Positions 48,441 through 59,762 of a stretch of 64,000 bases of DNA are shown one piece after another. The stretch is taken from assembly GCA_963978545.1 (NCBI GenBank), contig OZ021724.1:103892023-103956022 (forward strand). The letters run 5' to 3'. Source of the DNA: Linyphia triangularis. Its lineage: Eukaryota > Arthropoda > Arachnida > Araneae > Linyphiidae. The position numbers and the translations under genes are program-made. Below the pieces are notes generated by a model. It ran no database searches, was not told the origin of the DNA, and saw only the letters and a list, made by a program, of their open reading frames with translations. Position 1 is the first letter of the stretch, and each line of letters begins with the position of its first letter.

Positions 48441-48532
48441 CAAAGTTTGATAAAATTAAGTTGTTGAACCATATCGTCACAAAAGTAAACAATAAGCTTT
48501 ACTTTTTTATACCAGACTTATCCTTAATGATA

Positions 48533-49065
48533 ATGGACAATTCCTGCATTTTTTAAAAACGAGTGAAATTTGTTTAGATTTAAAAATCATTTCTTTCTCC
48601 TTTCAAATATTTAAACAAAAGTTCTTTTAAAAAAAATTAGTTATTTAAATATTAAGAAAAGAAAATGACCCAAAGCCGAGCTAAAACCAGTCCGATCAAA
48701 ACACTCAACAAAATCTGCGACGTTAAGAGATACTTCCATCTCTATGGTTATCGTGAGGTTTCTGCCAAATAGTTGGCGTTGATTTGGTAGACCATTGCCA
48801 TATCCCGTACAGGTCGGCGTGATTTGCGAAAAACTTGCAAAACTTCTTTCCTACTACATTTCAAGCCAGGATATCTGGGACCTCATGATGTCACTTTCAA
48901 TTTTAGCCGAATGAATCGTTTCCTCGCCAATGTCTAACAGGGGAACTTTTATCACAATTTTTTTTTTTAAAAAGTGCATTGAACAGAAATTTTTGTGTTT
49001 ATGGCCTTGTCGAAACATTTACAGTTGAATAAAAAAATAAAATAAAAAATGCGGGAATTGTCCAT
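48533..49065 (+). mobile_element. MITE family M, copy M4
   Basis: Full-length, with the best-preserved ends: ATGGACAATTCCTGCATTTT left and AAAATGCGGGAATTGTCCAT right. Confidence 0.88.
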
Positions 49066-49199
49066 TCTATAAACTATAAGTTCCCGTTACCCACAATCGA
49101 TTTTACAAACCAAATCTCATCACCAAATTCAATGATAATTTAAAAAAAAAAAAACTCTGTAAAGGAAAACGATTATTAAAAAAAAAAAAAAACTTCATT

Positions 49200-49520
49200 T
49201 CAAGTTAAATTTCTAAGGCAACCGTGTTACTGCTCCACCAACTATTCCCCTCACGTATCTCTGGCAACCCTTTGAGATGGTGATGACTATTTAACTCTTT
49301 TGGCGCGAAAGAGAAGATGGGGATGGGGTGAGGGGGACGATTAAGGGATCTGGTAATGAATACAATTAGCGTTAATGAAGCGGCCAAAAACAGTTCCCTA
49401 TTTAATTACTATGCATGGATCGGCCGGACGCACAATGCACCGTCAGAGATGCAAGGGCTGCCGTAATCCCGGAGGTGCATCTAGTTATTTGTTGGGAGAG
49501 AGATGCTAGGGTTTTATCGC
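49200..49520. other. GC-richer unique island, possible regulatory DNA
   Basis: Contains TTTAATTACTATGCATGGAT (homeodomain and octamer-like words), GCCGTAATCCCGGAGGTGCA, and TTATCGCCAAATGAAG. It is not repeated in the window and has no credible open frame. Conserved regulatory DNA is plausible. Confidence 0.35.
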
Positions 49521-49847
49521 CAAATGAAGTAGCAACTGGTTTGGGTTGTTTTTTCTTACAGAAACCTGTGGTCGGTTGTATATTGTAAACTGTAAGGGTA
49601 TTTTAATATAGCATTTAAAATTATTATATTTTGAAGTGGATATACCTTATGACTGTAATATTGCCATTGAAATCTTTATGCAATATGAAAGTGTTACGTT
49701 GTTGCTATTTTTTAACCATTAAAAGTAGCAAGACTCGGTCATAAGCTCAAACTTCTCACATTTCAATGAAAAATACCTCAAAAGTATTGATTAATATTTT
49801 TTGATACAATACTTTACTATGTTGTATAATTGCATTGCATTCCGTCA

Positions 49848-50194
49848 CGGCTTCGAAAACATCTGGGCTTGAAATGTAGCAGCGGAAACCAGATTTGCAT
49901 GTTTCTCGCAAATCACGTCAACCTGTAAGGAATGTGGCAATGGTCTAACAACGCCAACTATTTGGCAGAAACCTCACGATAACCATAGAAACTGTAGAAG
50001 CTCTTGACGTCACGAATTTTGCTGAGTGTTTTGATCGGACTGGTTTTAGCTCGATTTTGGGGCAATTTCTTTTCTTAATATCGAAATAACTTATTTTTTA
50101 ACGAACTTTTGTTTAAATATTTGGAATCAGAAAGAAATTACTCATAAATATAAACTAATTTCAAACGTTTTTAAAAAATGTGGGAATTGTTTAT
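49848..50194 (-). mobile_element. MITE family M, copy M5, truncated
   Basis: Reverse-oriented copy that has lost one end (starts at the CGTCACGGCTTCGAAAACAT block) and ends AAAATGTGGGAATTGTTTAT. Confidence 0.75.
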
Positions 50195-50285
50195 TGAATT
50201 ACCTTTTGAAAAAAAATATTTCATATAAAAATATTTTATGATATAACCGTTTGAAAAATTTAATGATTTACCAAAGCATTCAATT

Positions 50286-50371
50286 GACAATTCCACATTT
50301 TTTTTTTTTTTTTAAATTTGATTCTAAATGTTTTGAAAAGGCCACAAACACAAAAATATCTGCTCAATGCA

Positions 50372-50405
<34 letters not shown>

Positions 50406-50718
50406 GCAATCAAAGTTCCACTGTTAGACTTTGGCAACAAAACGATTCATTCGAATCGAATTGAATGTGACCTCAGTAGATCTCAAACAACTTGGCTTGA
50501 AATGCATCAGCGAAAACCAGTTTTGCAAGTATCTCGCAAATCGCGCTGACCTGTACGGGATATGGCAATGGTCTACCAACGCCAACTATTTGGCAGAAAC
50601 ATCACGATAACCATAGAAACGGAAGGAAGCTTTGACGTCACAGATTTTATTGAGTGTTTTGATCGGACTAATTTTGTCTTGGTTTGGGGGCATTTCCTTT
50701 TCTTAATATTTAAATAAC

Positions 50719-50756
<38 letters not shown>

Positions 50757-50780
50757 TTGATTGAGTATTTGGAGTCTCAA
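50286..50780 (-). mobile_element. MITE family M, copy M6, with expanded poly(A)
   Basis: Reverse-oriented copy starting GACAATTCCACATTTT. Near 50724-50754 a short A-rich spot of the family has grown to about 26 A residues, after which AACTTTGATTGAGTATTTGG continues the family sequence before it decays. Confidence 0.7.
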
Positions 50781-51049
50781 ACCAAAAATGTCCTTTACAT
50801 GAAAGGTTTCGATAAGAGGTGGCTTTTGAAAATTAAATTTATTGAGAACTAAATATCCTTTTTGTAGACGTGGAAAGATAATTATAGATCCATGTATGGG
50901 CTTCATTATCTGAGCAAGTTAAAAATCAAGAGGAGTTACTTTAGATGTCGTTCTGGTAACAAAGTTATAGTATGGTTTTCATGTAGATCTTGTGCCACAA
51001 AACTTCAATACATTTAATCAACAAAACGTTAAGTAAAAATAAAGGGCTC

Positions 51050-51240
51050 CAGTGTCCCGGGGATTAAGGGCGCCAAGCTCATGAGCTGTATGTACATCAT
51101 GGGTATAGTCCTGCCTTGCCGAATACTAGTGTGTTTGATAATGGAAGCTGTTGTACGTTAAATACGTCCTTGCCCCAATGTACTCTCTTTGGTTTAGTAG
51201 TTGGAGAGAGATGTATGCGTTGTAAGGTTTTGACCCCATA
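51050..51240 (+). mobile_element. Possible SINE-D (degenerate tRNA-like head)
   Basis: CAGTGTCCCGGGGATTAAGG then GCGCCAAGCTCATGAGCTG resembles the D-arm and anticodon arm of a Leu/Ser-type tRNA (GCCGAGTGGTTAAGGCGC). GGGTATAGTCCTGCC resembles a decayed B box. No target duplication was found, so the call is tentative. Confidence 0.4.
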
Positions 51241-51816
51241 ATCCTATCGTATATCAAAATTACGAGGTGCGTTAGGATGTGATAAATATTTCATAGTAGC
51301 AGAAATAGACAGTCGGAATCGTGCAAACTAAAATAAGCTGAACTAAAGTAAAACTATCGACAACACATTTTCCTTTGCACTTCAAAATAACCCTCCTTAA
51401 GGCGAAGTCCTAGTAAGTAACATTTCATATACTCTCTATGCTATAATCTTCTAGCCCAGCGTATTTAGATACTACTTCTATAAAACTTTGAAATTTGGTG
51501 AGTAGATACAAAAATAACCACTGAATGAAATGACACAAATTAAAAACTCGAAAATAGCGTACAATATATTTTATTTTATATTTTAAATCCTTACATCAAT
51601 GCATATGCAGTGGCCCCACCTTTTATTTTTTTGTTGTTGCTATTTTAAGTATTTTCATTTATAATAGATACACATTAAAAGAAAACAATTTATGTCATTT
51701 CACTTCGTACCTACTCACCAAATGTCAAGGTTTTACAGAGTAGTTTCTAAATGCACTGGTCTAGAAGAGAATAACGTAGCCAGTATAGTGAATGATCATT
51801 ACTAGGACTTCTTCTT

Positions 51817-51974
51817 AAGGTATACATATACATTAGGATTTGCAAAATTTGACTCAAGGTATACATATACATTAGGAATTGCAAAATTTGACTCAAGGTA
51901 TACATATACATTAGGAATTGCAAAATTTGACTCAAGGTATACATATACATTAGGAATCGCGAAATTTGACTCAA
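51817..51974. repeat. 39-bp tandem repeat of a transposon end, 4 copies
   Basis: The unit AAGGTATACATATACATTAG then GAATTGCAAAATTTGACTC occurs four times nearly perfectly and includes the left inverted terminus of element Q1. Q2 has only one copy. A 75-codon minus frame across it repeats 13 residues and is not a gene. Confidence 0.95.
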
Positions 51975-52662
51975 GTCTGCGTTTTTGTTTTTTTGGCTTT
52001 AAAATATTCCCGAAATCATTACCTTTAAAATAATACCATTTTCTTTCTGAGACTCAATTTACTTTTTAAATTACAGTGGCTTTTTTTAACCTGTTCTGTA
52101 TTACGTTCATAAGTGTAGTAAACTTTAAACTCGTTTTCTGAAGAATTACATTTTGGTGTTATATGACTTTACGCCAACGGTCATAACTTCATAATAAATA
52201 GTCCGATTTATAAAATTCTAATTTTTTTCTATAGACACAAGTTGTGAATGTGTTTCCTATTGAGAATCTAACATATATTGTCATAAACAAATTTTTTATG
52301 AAGATTTTATTCTTAATTTTTTGTTAAAATCTATGTATTTTTTTAAAAAAACTTTTTTATTTAAAAATTTATAATTAAATAAATATTGTAGCAAAATTCA
52401 AAATTCTCCATAGAAAAATGCGTCAATATAATATCTTTTATATGCAATAAAAATCATACCTCTAAGTTAATTGCAAGTTTATTTATGTATGTTCTAATAA
52501 TGTCCGAATTAGTCACTTTAATTGCAATTAGCTGATTAAAAAATTGGCTGAAAAAAAGTGTACATATATAAATGCATTATTTTTAATTCCGATATACTGC
52601 CAAAAAGTTTGAAATTATTACTTAAAAATTAAAGAAAATCGTCTCAATTGTATATGTATACC
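51819..52662. mobile_element. TTAA-flanked MITE, family Q, copy Q1
   Basis: TTAA flanks both ends (51815-51818 and 52663-52666). Inverted termini are GGTATACATATACA and TGTATATGTATACC. The 840-bp body matches Q2 at 60517-61241 almost throughout, for example TGACTTTACGCCAACGGTCA and GTGAATGTGTTTCCTATTGA. The left end carries a 39-bp tandem array listed separately. Non-coding. Confidence 0.85.
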
Positions 52663-52666
52663 TTAA

Positions 52667-53330
52667 AGAGCGACATATCGCCAAGAAGCGGCAACCCTGC
52701 ACTGCAACGATCGTGGAAACAAAAGGTGACTTTAAAACATTTAAAACTAATCACAGAAGGCGAGTCTTGCTTGTATCGAAAAGGGGGGGAAGGAAGTTAG
52801 AAGAATGAAAGCCAGAGCCATTTACGTAATGGTCTTAAATTCTGCTCCTTTATTCGAATAAATTGCCGATCTTGTTAAAAGGATGTCTAATTCCCCGCGT
52901 GCCTTTATTCGAGAGTGCCTGTGGGGGGGGGGGTAGGAAAGGGGGGGGGGGGAGGCAGTTTCAATTTCCGACAATGGTTGCAGCGGGCCTTTAGCTCTAC
53001 CTCGTTCCGTTCAGGAATTTCTCTTGAAACTGCTCTTGGAGGCCTTAATCGGTTCCTCAACATAAATTCTAAGGAGATCTGTTCCTGGGGTTTCGGAAGC
53101 ACTACGGTGTCCGGGAATAATCGGATATTGATATTTGAGTTCTTGGAAGATTATCATCGATGCTGGGATGTGTTGATTGTTTTGACTGAAGTGCGGCGAT
53201 GAGTATTCGCCCTTTCACCTCCAGGCTGTGTTATTGTCGTGCTTTTGCTCACAAGGAATGGTCATAATTGAAGAGGATGAGTTTCGGAAGAGGATACTTG
53301 AAATTCTTTGGTCGAAAGCTAGTCACATTA
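52667..53330. other. GC-richer unique island with G-runs
   Basis: It begins with ATCGCCAAGAAGCGGCAACC and includes G-runs at 52922-52932 and 52940-52952. A 95-codon plus frame (52915-53202) is Gly-rich at its start only because of the G-runs; downstream it shows no domain. Possibly conserved non-coding DNA. Confidence 0.33.
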
Positions 53331-53872
53331 GCCGTGTCTACTGTTAATTAAATATGTTTGTAAGAATGCGATATTATTATTAAAAGCAATGTAGTTGGTG
53401 ACCGAAATATATATTTGCACTTTAGGCAAACAGAATGACATCAATGATAGTGTTCAGTATTAAATAATATTGGTTACCGATTGATGTATTTGGAACTTGT
53501 ATTGTACAATAAGTAGCAATATGTTAAGGATTTCTCAGTGCTTTAATGTGACACATGATTCTCAAATGCGGGTGCTTTGCTGATACCGGTAATAATACAC
53601 CTTCAAACTTTGCAAAATTAAGTTGTTGAGCAATATTGTCTCAAAGGTAAATAATAAGCTATATTTTTTTTTTATACCAGACTTATCCTCTAATAATAAT
53701 ACATCAAATTAATGTATATCTGACAAATGTATACTATTTTAATCTAAAAAAAATATTTCTATCCCAACATTTAATTTTAAACAAATAAATTGAAACTATA
53801 AACATCTAAATTATGCTTTACAACTTTATTACTTTCTTGGTATAATCGATGCATTGGGAAACTGATGCATTT

Positions 53873-54342
53873 CCTAATGCTAATAATTGACTAATAAAAC
53901 AAAGCGATAATCTACATCTCCCGACATTGAGGATAATTTCAATCTCCCTTGTACCTAATCTTCCCCGCGTTGCAGCGACATGCAACACACAATACACCAT
54001 CTCCCATAATCGACAAGAAATCAGAACTGTCCTAATGCTAATAAATGACTAATAAAACAAAGCGATAATCTACATCTCCCGACATTGAGGATAATTTCTA
54101 TCTCCCTTGTACCTAATTTTCCAGGTGTTGCAGCAACATGCAACACACAATCAATACACCATCTCCCATAATCGACAAGAAATCAGAACTGTCCTAATGC
54201 TAATAAATGACTAATAAAACAAAGCGATAATATACATCTAACGACATTGAGGACAATTTCAATCTCCCTTGTACCTAATCTTCCCCGCGTTGCAACAACA
54301 TGCAACACACAATCAATACACCATCTCCCATAATCGACAAGC
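53873..54342. repeat. ~160-bp tandem repeat, 3 copies
   Basis: Units start CCTAATGCTAATAA at 53873, 54031 and 54193 (periods 158 and 162). They share TGACTAATAAAACAAAGCGA, CCGACATTGAGGATAATTTC and CAACACACAAT blocks. The copies are highly similar, so the triplication is recent. Confidence 0.93.
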
Positions 54343-54640
54343 AACAAACACCCTCCGTGTCACCTGTTCATCTTCTTCCGAGGAAGGAAGCCAAGACTGA
54401 CAGGAAGGAAACAAATACAAAAAAAAAAAAAAGCAGCATCCGAGATGATAGGTCATTAAATCTAATTGGCAGTGGACCACGGCCCAGGCGTCCTGGATTA
54501 GCCATGACACCTGTCCACTGGTCCTGGCTGAAGGATTAATGCCATCCTTTCGCAGGTTTGGCGCTTTTCCGGAATAGGAGCCAATAATCCTCTTACGGCG
54601 CCTTCGCTTCGAAGGAAGGATAGCTGTTGCGAAATTGGAG
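54343..54640. other. GC-richer unique island with two GGATTA words
   Basis: Follows directly on the tandem repeat. It contains CTAATTGGCAGTGGACCACG, CCTGGATTAGCCATGACACC and CTGAAGGATTAATGCC, so GGATTA (Otx/bicoid-type core) occurs twice within about 40 bp. No credible coding frame. A cis-regulatory module is a reasonable hypothesis only. Confidence 0.35.
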
Positions 54641-55083
54641 TTTGAAACAAACTATCTTATGAAACTTTTTGATGTTCGAAGCAACTTTTTTGTTTGTTTG
54701 TTAAAAGTTGTCCGGTGCGTATTAAAAGTGTGATCTTAATGTGTTTTCGTCGTAGAAAATACTTGGGGAATAAAAAGATTCAGGCTTTGAAATATATATA
54801 TATTTTTTTTTCCTTTTTTTTTGTACCTTGTTATTGTTCTTTGAAGTTTCCAATATACCCATAAATAGTATGGAGGCGTTGTTAATTTTATAATATTTCT
54901 TAACTACAGTTATGTTGTATTGGCATTTTGTACATGCAAGGAAAAATCGTTACACTAATGGTATTATACTGATACAATTTTAGTAAAGTTTTACACTTTT
55001 GTATACATGAAACAAAAATCGTGCACTAAATTTAGTTTATTATAAATATGATAATTGGTGGAAATACTGGGTTTCCTAGTTAG
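54641..55083. other. AT-rich spacer, nothing recognised
   Basis: No coding or repeat signal. Confidence 0.5.
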
Positions 55084-55765
55084 TTTCATTTACCCGCATG
55101 TATACATAGGGTAATGAAAGCATCTCATTCTTCAAATAAAAAAAAAAATGTTCATCTTTACGTTATAGAACATCCTGATATGAAAAATGTTGTCTAAAAA
55201 AAATGCTTGTTTGTGTGTCTGTGGTCAGCATAACTCCCGAACAAATTGACTTAAGATGGTAAAATTTGGTGAGCTTGTTTGTGGTGATGATGAGGTTAAG
55301 TCATATTCTGTCCCACTAATGCTTACTTCTAATGCATTAAGGTATTCGTTAAAATAGCGCATGCGCATAATGTACATTTTTTTTGTACATCTCCACGTTT
55401 TAGAACATCCTGATTTAAAAATTTTTGTCTAAAAAAATGTTTGTTTGTGTGTCTGTGGTCAGCATAACTCCCGAACAAATTGACTTAAGATGTTCAAATT
55501 TGGTGAGCTTGTTTGTGGTGATGATGAGGTTAAGTCATTCTGTCCCACTAATGCTTAGAACTAATGCATCAAGGTATTCGTTAAAATAGCGCATACGTAT
55601 AATGTACATGCCATTGAAAAAATTCATTTTTCAACGATTGCTAAGAAACGTCTCTAATGATTTAAATCAAAATCGCTGTGGTAATGTCTCCTAAGGTATT
55701 TTAAACATCCCCATCTCCGAAATTTCGTAAAAATGCTTCAATGACATAAAAAGTGGAAAAACGAA
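55084..55765 (+). repeat. Family R copy R7 with internal duplication
   Basis: The head TTTACCCGCATGTATACATA then GGGTAATGAAAGCAT is followed by a segment of about 235 bp present twice in tandem (about 55150-55384 and 55385-55612; CATCCTGAT at 55171 and 55406). Each contains GCATAACTCCCGAACAAATT, GACTTAAGATG and TTGTGGTGATGATGAGGTTA. The tail then continues to ATTTCGTAAAAATGCTTC and a degraded end. Confidence 0.85.
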
Positions 55766-56275
55766 TGTCTTCAGCTTAGAATTACCTTTCATCATAAATT
55801 TAAGTCCATAGATAGATGGATAGGATAGAAGAATAGTTAATGTGTCCCTTCTTTGCATCCTAAATTAATTCTTTTTGATTAACATAAATCCCTTTGTAGA
55901 GGTGTTAGACCACTGAAAACACCCATAAAAAGTGGTACCACTTTGAGCAGTCGTTTCGGGCATTCAACTTCCTAATTTAATTTTTCTTAAACCCTTTGAT
56001 GTCTCAAAACTTAACGTATTTGGAGAGTTTTAAGATTATAAATATTATTTTGAGCATAAAGTGTTCTAGAATACAGCTCAGGTACCAGCATTTTTTAGAA
56101 GTAGGTGATCATTCGATTGGAATAAATTTTTTGGGGTTCGTAGGGCCTGCTCCCCCTTACCTATATCTCCTATCGTATCTATCTATTTATATCCCTCGGG
56201 TAAAAGAGAGAGAGTAAAAGTTTTATTTTTATCCCAAAAAATGAACTTTACATACTATGTGTATCTTTGCGATTA
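55766..56275. other. Spacer, nothing recognised
   Basis: No coding signal. CTATCGTATCTATCTATTTA near 56170 is a short simple-sequence patch. Confidence 0.45.
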
Positions 56276-56460
56276 GGTTGGTTAGTTGGATTATACGCTC
56301 AACGACCTATTTTTATGCACAATAACGGCTAATTAGACCGGGACCTACAGCTTAACGTAGATTTCGAACCACAACGAACATCCATACCTAATCCGGGATT
56401 CGAGCCCGGTACCTTTGGCATGCGTGGCCAGAACGCTAACCACACAGCCAACAGATGGAC
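56276..56460 (-). mobile_element. SINE-B copy 2
   Basis: Full-length SINE-B. The minus-strand tRNA-like head contains GGTTAGCGTTCTGGCC and the B box GGGCTCGAATCCCGG. The body has GTTAAGCTGTAGGTCCCGGT and the 3' end carries AACC units. Flanked by a perfect 12-bp duplication TCTTTGCGATTA at 56264-56275 and 56461-56472. Confidence 0.95.
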
Positions 56461-56688
56461 TCTTTGCGATTAAGAGTACGTTATTGTGCCCATTAAGTAT
56501 GTAAAGTGTTGATAAAAAATTTGAACATGATTCCGAACCTCAACGGAATAAATCAGTAACTGTACATTAACTGTGTAATGTATATATTGGCAGGTTCCCT
56601 ATATTAGCTTTAGCATACATATAATAAAATAAAAAATTTCTCTTCAAGTTATATAAATAAAAAATTATTTAGCTTAGAACCAAGTTAT

Positions 56689-56830
56689 ACGTTGGGACAT
56701 GCTTACTTGAACTCATTGAATACGCTACAACGATGTGTAAACCGGTTTAACTTCACTTTTACTGAACGATGTGTGGTCGATTCATTAAAACTATAATAGT
56801 ATCCGTGGTCAGAAGAGTGAAATATTTAAT
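56689..56830 (+). mobile_element. Family X element fragment (X2)
   Basis: It begins at the family X terminus (TATACGTTGGGACATGCTTA) and runs through AATACGCTACAACGATGTGT to AGTATCCGTGGTCAG. It lacks the far end and sits just upstream of the fuller copy X3. Confidence 0.75.
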
Positions 56831-56918
56831 TAAAACTTAATTTTATAAGTGCTAATTTTCTTATTGTTATCAACATATATTTAAGTTTAATACAAAAAAG
56901 TTATTTAGCTTAGAGCCA

Positions 56919-57588
56919 AGTTATACATTGGGACATGCTTACTTGAACTCCTTGAATACGCTACAACGATGTGTGAACCGGTTTACGACGTCCTGTCTGA
57001 ACGATGTGTGGCCGATCCAAAATACGCTATAATGATGTGTGAACCGGTTTTACTACTTCCTGACTGAACGATGTGTGACCCTATTCATTAAAACTCTAAT
57101 AGTATCCGTGATTAGAAAAGTGAAATATTTAGTTAAAATTTAAACCTAAAAGCGCTTATTTTCTTATTGTTATTAAAATATATTTAAGTTCAATACAAAA
57201 CTATGTGCGCAGGTTTTCAATATTACTATAAAAGTTGTGATTTATACGGAACTATATCGCTACGCAGAAGGATCTATTTTCGAAGCGCTTATTTTCTTAT
57301 TGTTATTAAAATATATTTAAGTTCAATACAAAACTAGGTGCGCAGGTTTTCAATATTACTATAAAAGTTGTGATTTATACGGAACTATATCGCTACGCAG
57401 AAGGATCTATTTTCGAAGCGCTTATTTTCTTATTGTTATTAAAATATATTTAAGTTCAATACAAAACTATGTGCGCAGGTTATCAATATTACTATAAAAG
57501 TTGTGATTTATACGGAACTATATCGCTACGCAGAAGGATCTATCGTACAGCGTATTCCTAAGGCTCACGTAATGTTGTCCCGATGTAT
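56919..57588 (+). mobile_element. Family X element (X3) with about 45-bp inverted termini
   Basis: The left end TATACATTGGGACATGCTTA then CTTGAACTCCTTGAATACGC is an imperfect inverted match to the right end, whose reverse complement reads TATACATCGGGACAACATTA then CGTGAGCCTTAGGAATACGC. TA borders both ends. A block with GTGTGAACCGGTTT is duplicated in the left half, and a 133-bp unit is triplicated in the right half. Non-coding. Confidence 0.78.
57151..57545. repeat. 133-bp tandem triplication inside X3
   Basis: Units start AGCGCTTATTTTCTTATTG at 57151, 57284 and 57417, an exact 133-bp period. The three copies differ at only a few bases (for example ACTATG/ACTAGG and GGTTTTC/GGTTATC), indicating very recent expansion. 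Confidence 0.96.
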
Positions 57589-57639
57589 AGTAGAAGTACA
57601 AGTCTATTCCCTACATAACATACCCAGTTAAATGCAACC

Positions 57640-57980
57640 TTCAATCTCCACTTATGTTACCTCCCATTCAATGGGTGGCCACAATCCACTCATACCCCCC
57701 CCCCCTCCCTCTCAACCAAAAGGTGTCACACTTTTACATTCTTCCTCCACCCATGAGTAGAAGGTGAATTCTTTTTCCCCAATCCACGAGGGGTGGGGGT
57801 CACGTGATATAAGTGGCCACGTGTCAACATCCATTAGCCCCACAATGGTTCCCACGCAGAGAATGTGGCCCTGGCCACGCCAACTGTTGACTGACGCACG
57901 GCATTCGGGTGGGGGGAGGGGGGGGGGGGAGGAGTAGATATTTTTCTGGGTGAAAGAGGATTGGGATCGTACGATTTGAT
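57640..57980. other. GC-richer unique island
   Basis: Contains CCATTCAATGGGTGGCCACA, GTCACGTGATATAAGTGGCC (E-box CACGTG and TATA-like) then ACGTGTCAACATCC, CCTGGCCACGCCAACTGTTG, plus C- and G-runs near 57695 and 57910. It resembles a promoter or enhancer compositionally, but no adjacent coding exon was found. Confidence 0.35.
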
Positions 57981-58248
57981 GGTATTTATGGGTTACGCTA
58001 ACTTGGATTTATGTGTGGTTTATTAATAATACCGTGCATTTTCTGAATTTCGGTTGGATTATTTATTAAGGTTTCAGAACTTTTTTTTGAGTGATTGTTT
58101 AAGAGTAAAACTCATTTATACAGCTAAAATAATGAGCAAGAAGTGTCATTCAGGATATTCAAAGGGAAAAAAAAACTGGTAATAATTATAATTTTTTTAG
58201 CTTTTAGAGATAAGGTATTCGTATAAATTGCAAAAATTTAGAAATAAA
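57981..58248. other. AT-rich spacer, nothing recognised
   Basis: No coding or repeat signal. Confidence 0.45.
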
Positions 58249-58433
58249 GTAGGTTGGTTGGTCGGTTGTTTTCAGATTATCTGGCGCCGTCAGCAACACG
58301 AGGGCTATAAGGCGCCGAAACATTCGTCATTTGACAAGCCAACATACATTTACAAACACCCATGCCTTACATAGGACACGAAACCTCAACCTCGCGATCT
58401 AGAAGCTAGCACGCTGACCACTATACCGTTTGA
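58249..58433 (-). mobile_element. SINE-A copy 8 beside a tetranucleotide array
   Basis: Minus-strand SINE-A with a decayed B-box region. The target duplication GAAATAAA lies at 58241-58248 and 58434-58441. The right-hand duplicate passes directly into the (AAAT)n microsatellite. Confidence 0.9.
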
Positions 58434-58617
<184 letters not shown>

Positions 58618-58794
58618 AATATCATTTGATTTATGCGAGCAATCTGCTTACATATATTCATCGAACTTTTATTGTTATTAAAACTTTTCGTGAAGAAACA
58701 TTCAATTACAGTCAATGCACTCAATACATTGCTGTTTCCCTCACAAGAAATAACAATGTAATGTGTATGAAATAACTTCGTCATTTTGAAGTTT

Positions 58795-59031
58795 GTCTCT
58801 TCTTTTTAAGCCCATGTAAAAATTATTGCCAAGAATGTCGCCAAACTTGCCTTTTAAATGAGTGAATATATGAAACCGGTAAATAACACCGTATCAAATT
58901 TAAATGCAATGATCAATAGTACATTTGGTTGGTTGGATTTTATGACGCAGAAGCTACACTCGGAAAATACTGCGCCATCAATATTATAGTGCAATTGAAA
59001 GTTGTGAGATGTTCCACACCCTTAGTTTTAA
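58795..59031 (+). repeat. Family R tail fragment (R9) with a small AACC-tailed insert
   Basis: Matches the family R 3' portion: AAAAATTATTGCCAAGAATG, CGCCAAACTTGCC, CAATTGAAAGTTGTGAGATG and TTCCACACCC. A block of about 53 bp at 58926-58978 (GGTTGGTTGGATTTTATGAC then GCAGAAGCTACACTC) is not part of the family. It looks like the 3' end of another AACC-tailed SINE on the minus strand. Confidence 0.65.
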
Positions 59032-59470
59032 ATGTAAATTTGGAAAATGCTCGTTATAAAGTTGAAGCATGAGTTCGGTTACAGTCAGCTTTAAATGTTA
59101 AAACTTTGTGTTTGATAAACTATTTTAACAAAAAGTTTTAACTTTCCATTCAAACATGTTTTCTTATAAGAAAATAATGCTTTTCCTCAAAATACTTGAC
59201 ATTAGAAAATAAAGTGATTAATTTTGTTAGCGTCTCTAATTTCTCATACTGTAAATTTCTTTTAAATTAGTGCAAGTCACGTTTTCGTTTGCTTTAAATT
59301 TGTTAATTTTAAAATTATAGTATATTTTTAATTTGATGTAACGTCGGAAACATTTTTGAACATTTTATCAAATTGTAGCTATATAAGAATTAAAACTCTA
59401 AACTTTTGAAGAAGAAACATGAAAAATACACTGTTGTTTTAATTTCCTGCAATACTTGGAATATTTTTAC

Positions 59471-59576
59471 TTTTAATCAGTAATGAAAGTATTGAATTCG
59501 GTAAAAAGAAATTCGATTTTTTTCCCTTTTTGCGTTTTTACTCGTTTTGGAAGGTCCTGAGTTAAAAAGTTTCTGT

Positions 59577-59622
<46 letters not shown>

Positions 59623-59762
59623 GTAATAGCGAAAAAAAAATATCGTTAAAATGGTGTTTCTTTTATTAATGAAAATATTAAAACGAAAATTGTAAATTAC
59701 CCCTATCCCCATCAAATTCAAATAAAGTGGTGAGTATTATAGTGTAATTGAGAATTTTTAGA
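59471..59762 (+). repeat. Family R copy R8, internally deleted
   Basis: It has the head phrase AGTAATGAAAGTATTGAATT and TTTTGGAAGGTCCTGAGTTA, then a T-run of about 40, then directly the tail phrases AATGAAAATATTAAAACGAA and TATTATAGTGTAATTGAGAA. The central part is missing. Confidence 0.65.

Noticed and set aside
52915..53202. Glycine-rich 95-codon protein
   Set aside because: The Gly stretch comes from G-runs in genomic DNA; no splice sites, start context or recognisable domain supports it.
53873..54342. LTR pair of a retrotransposon
   Set aside because: The similar units are three adjacent head-to-tail copies with no internal domain, primer-binding site or TG...CA ends.
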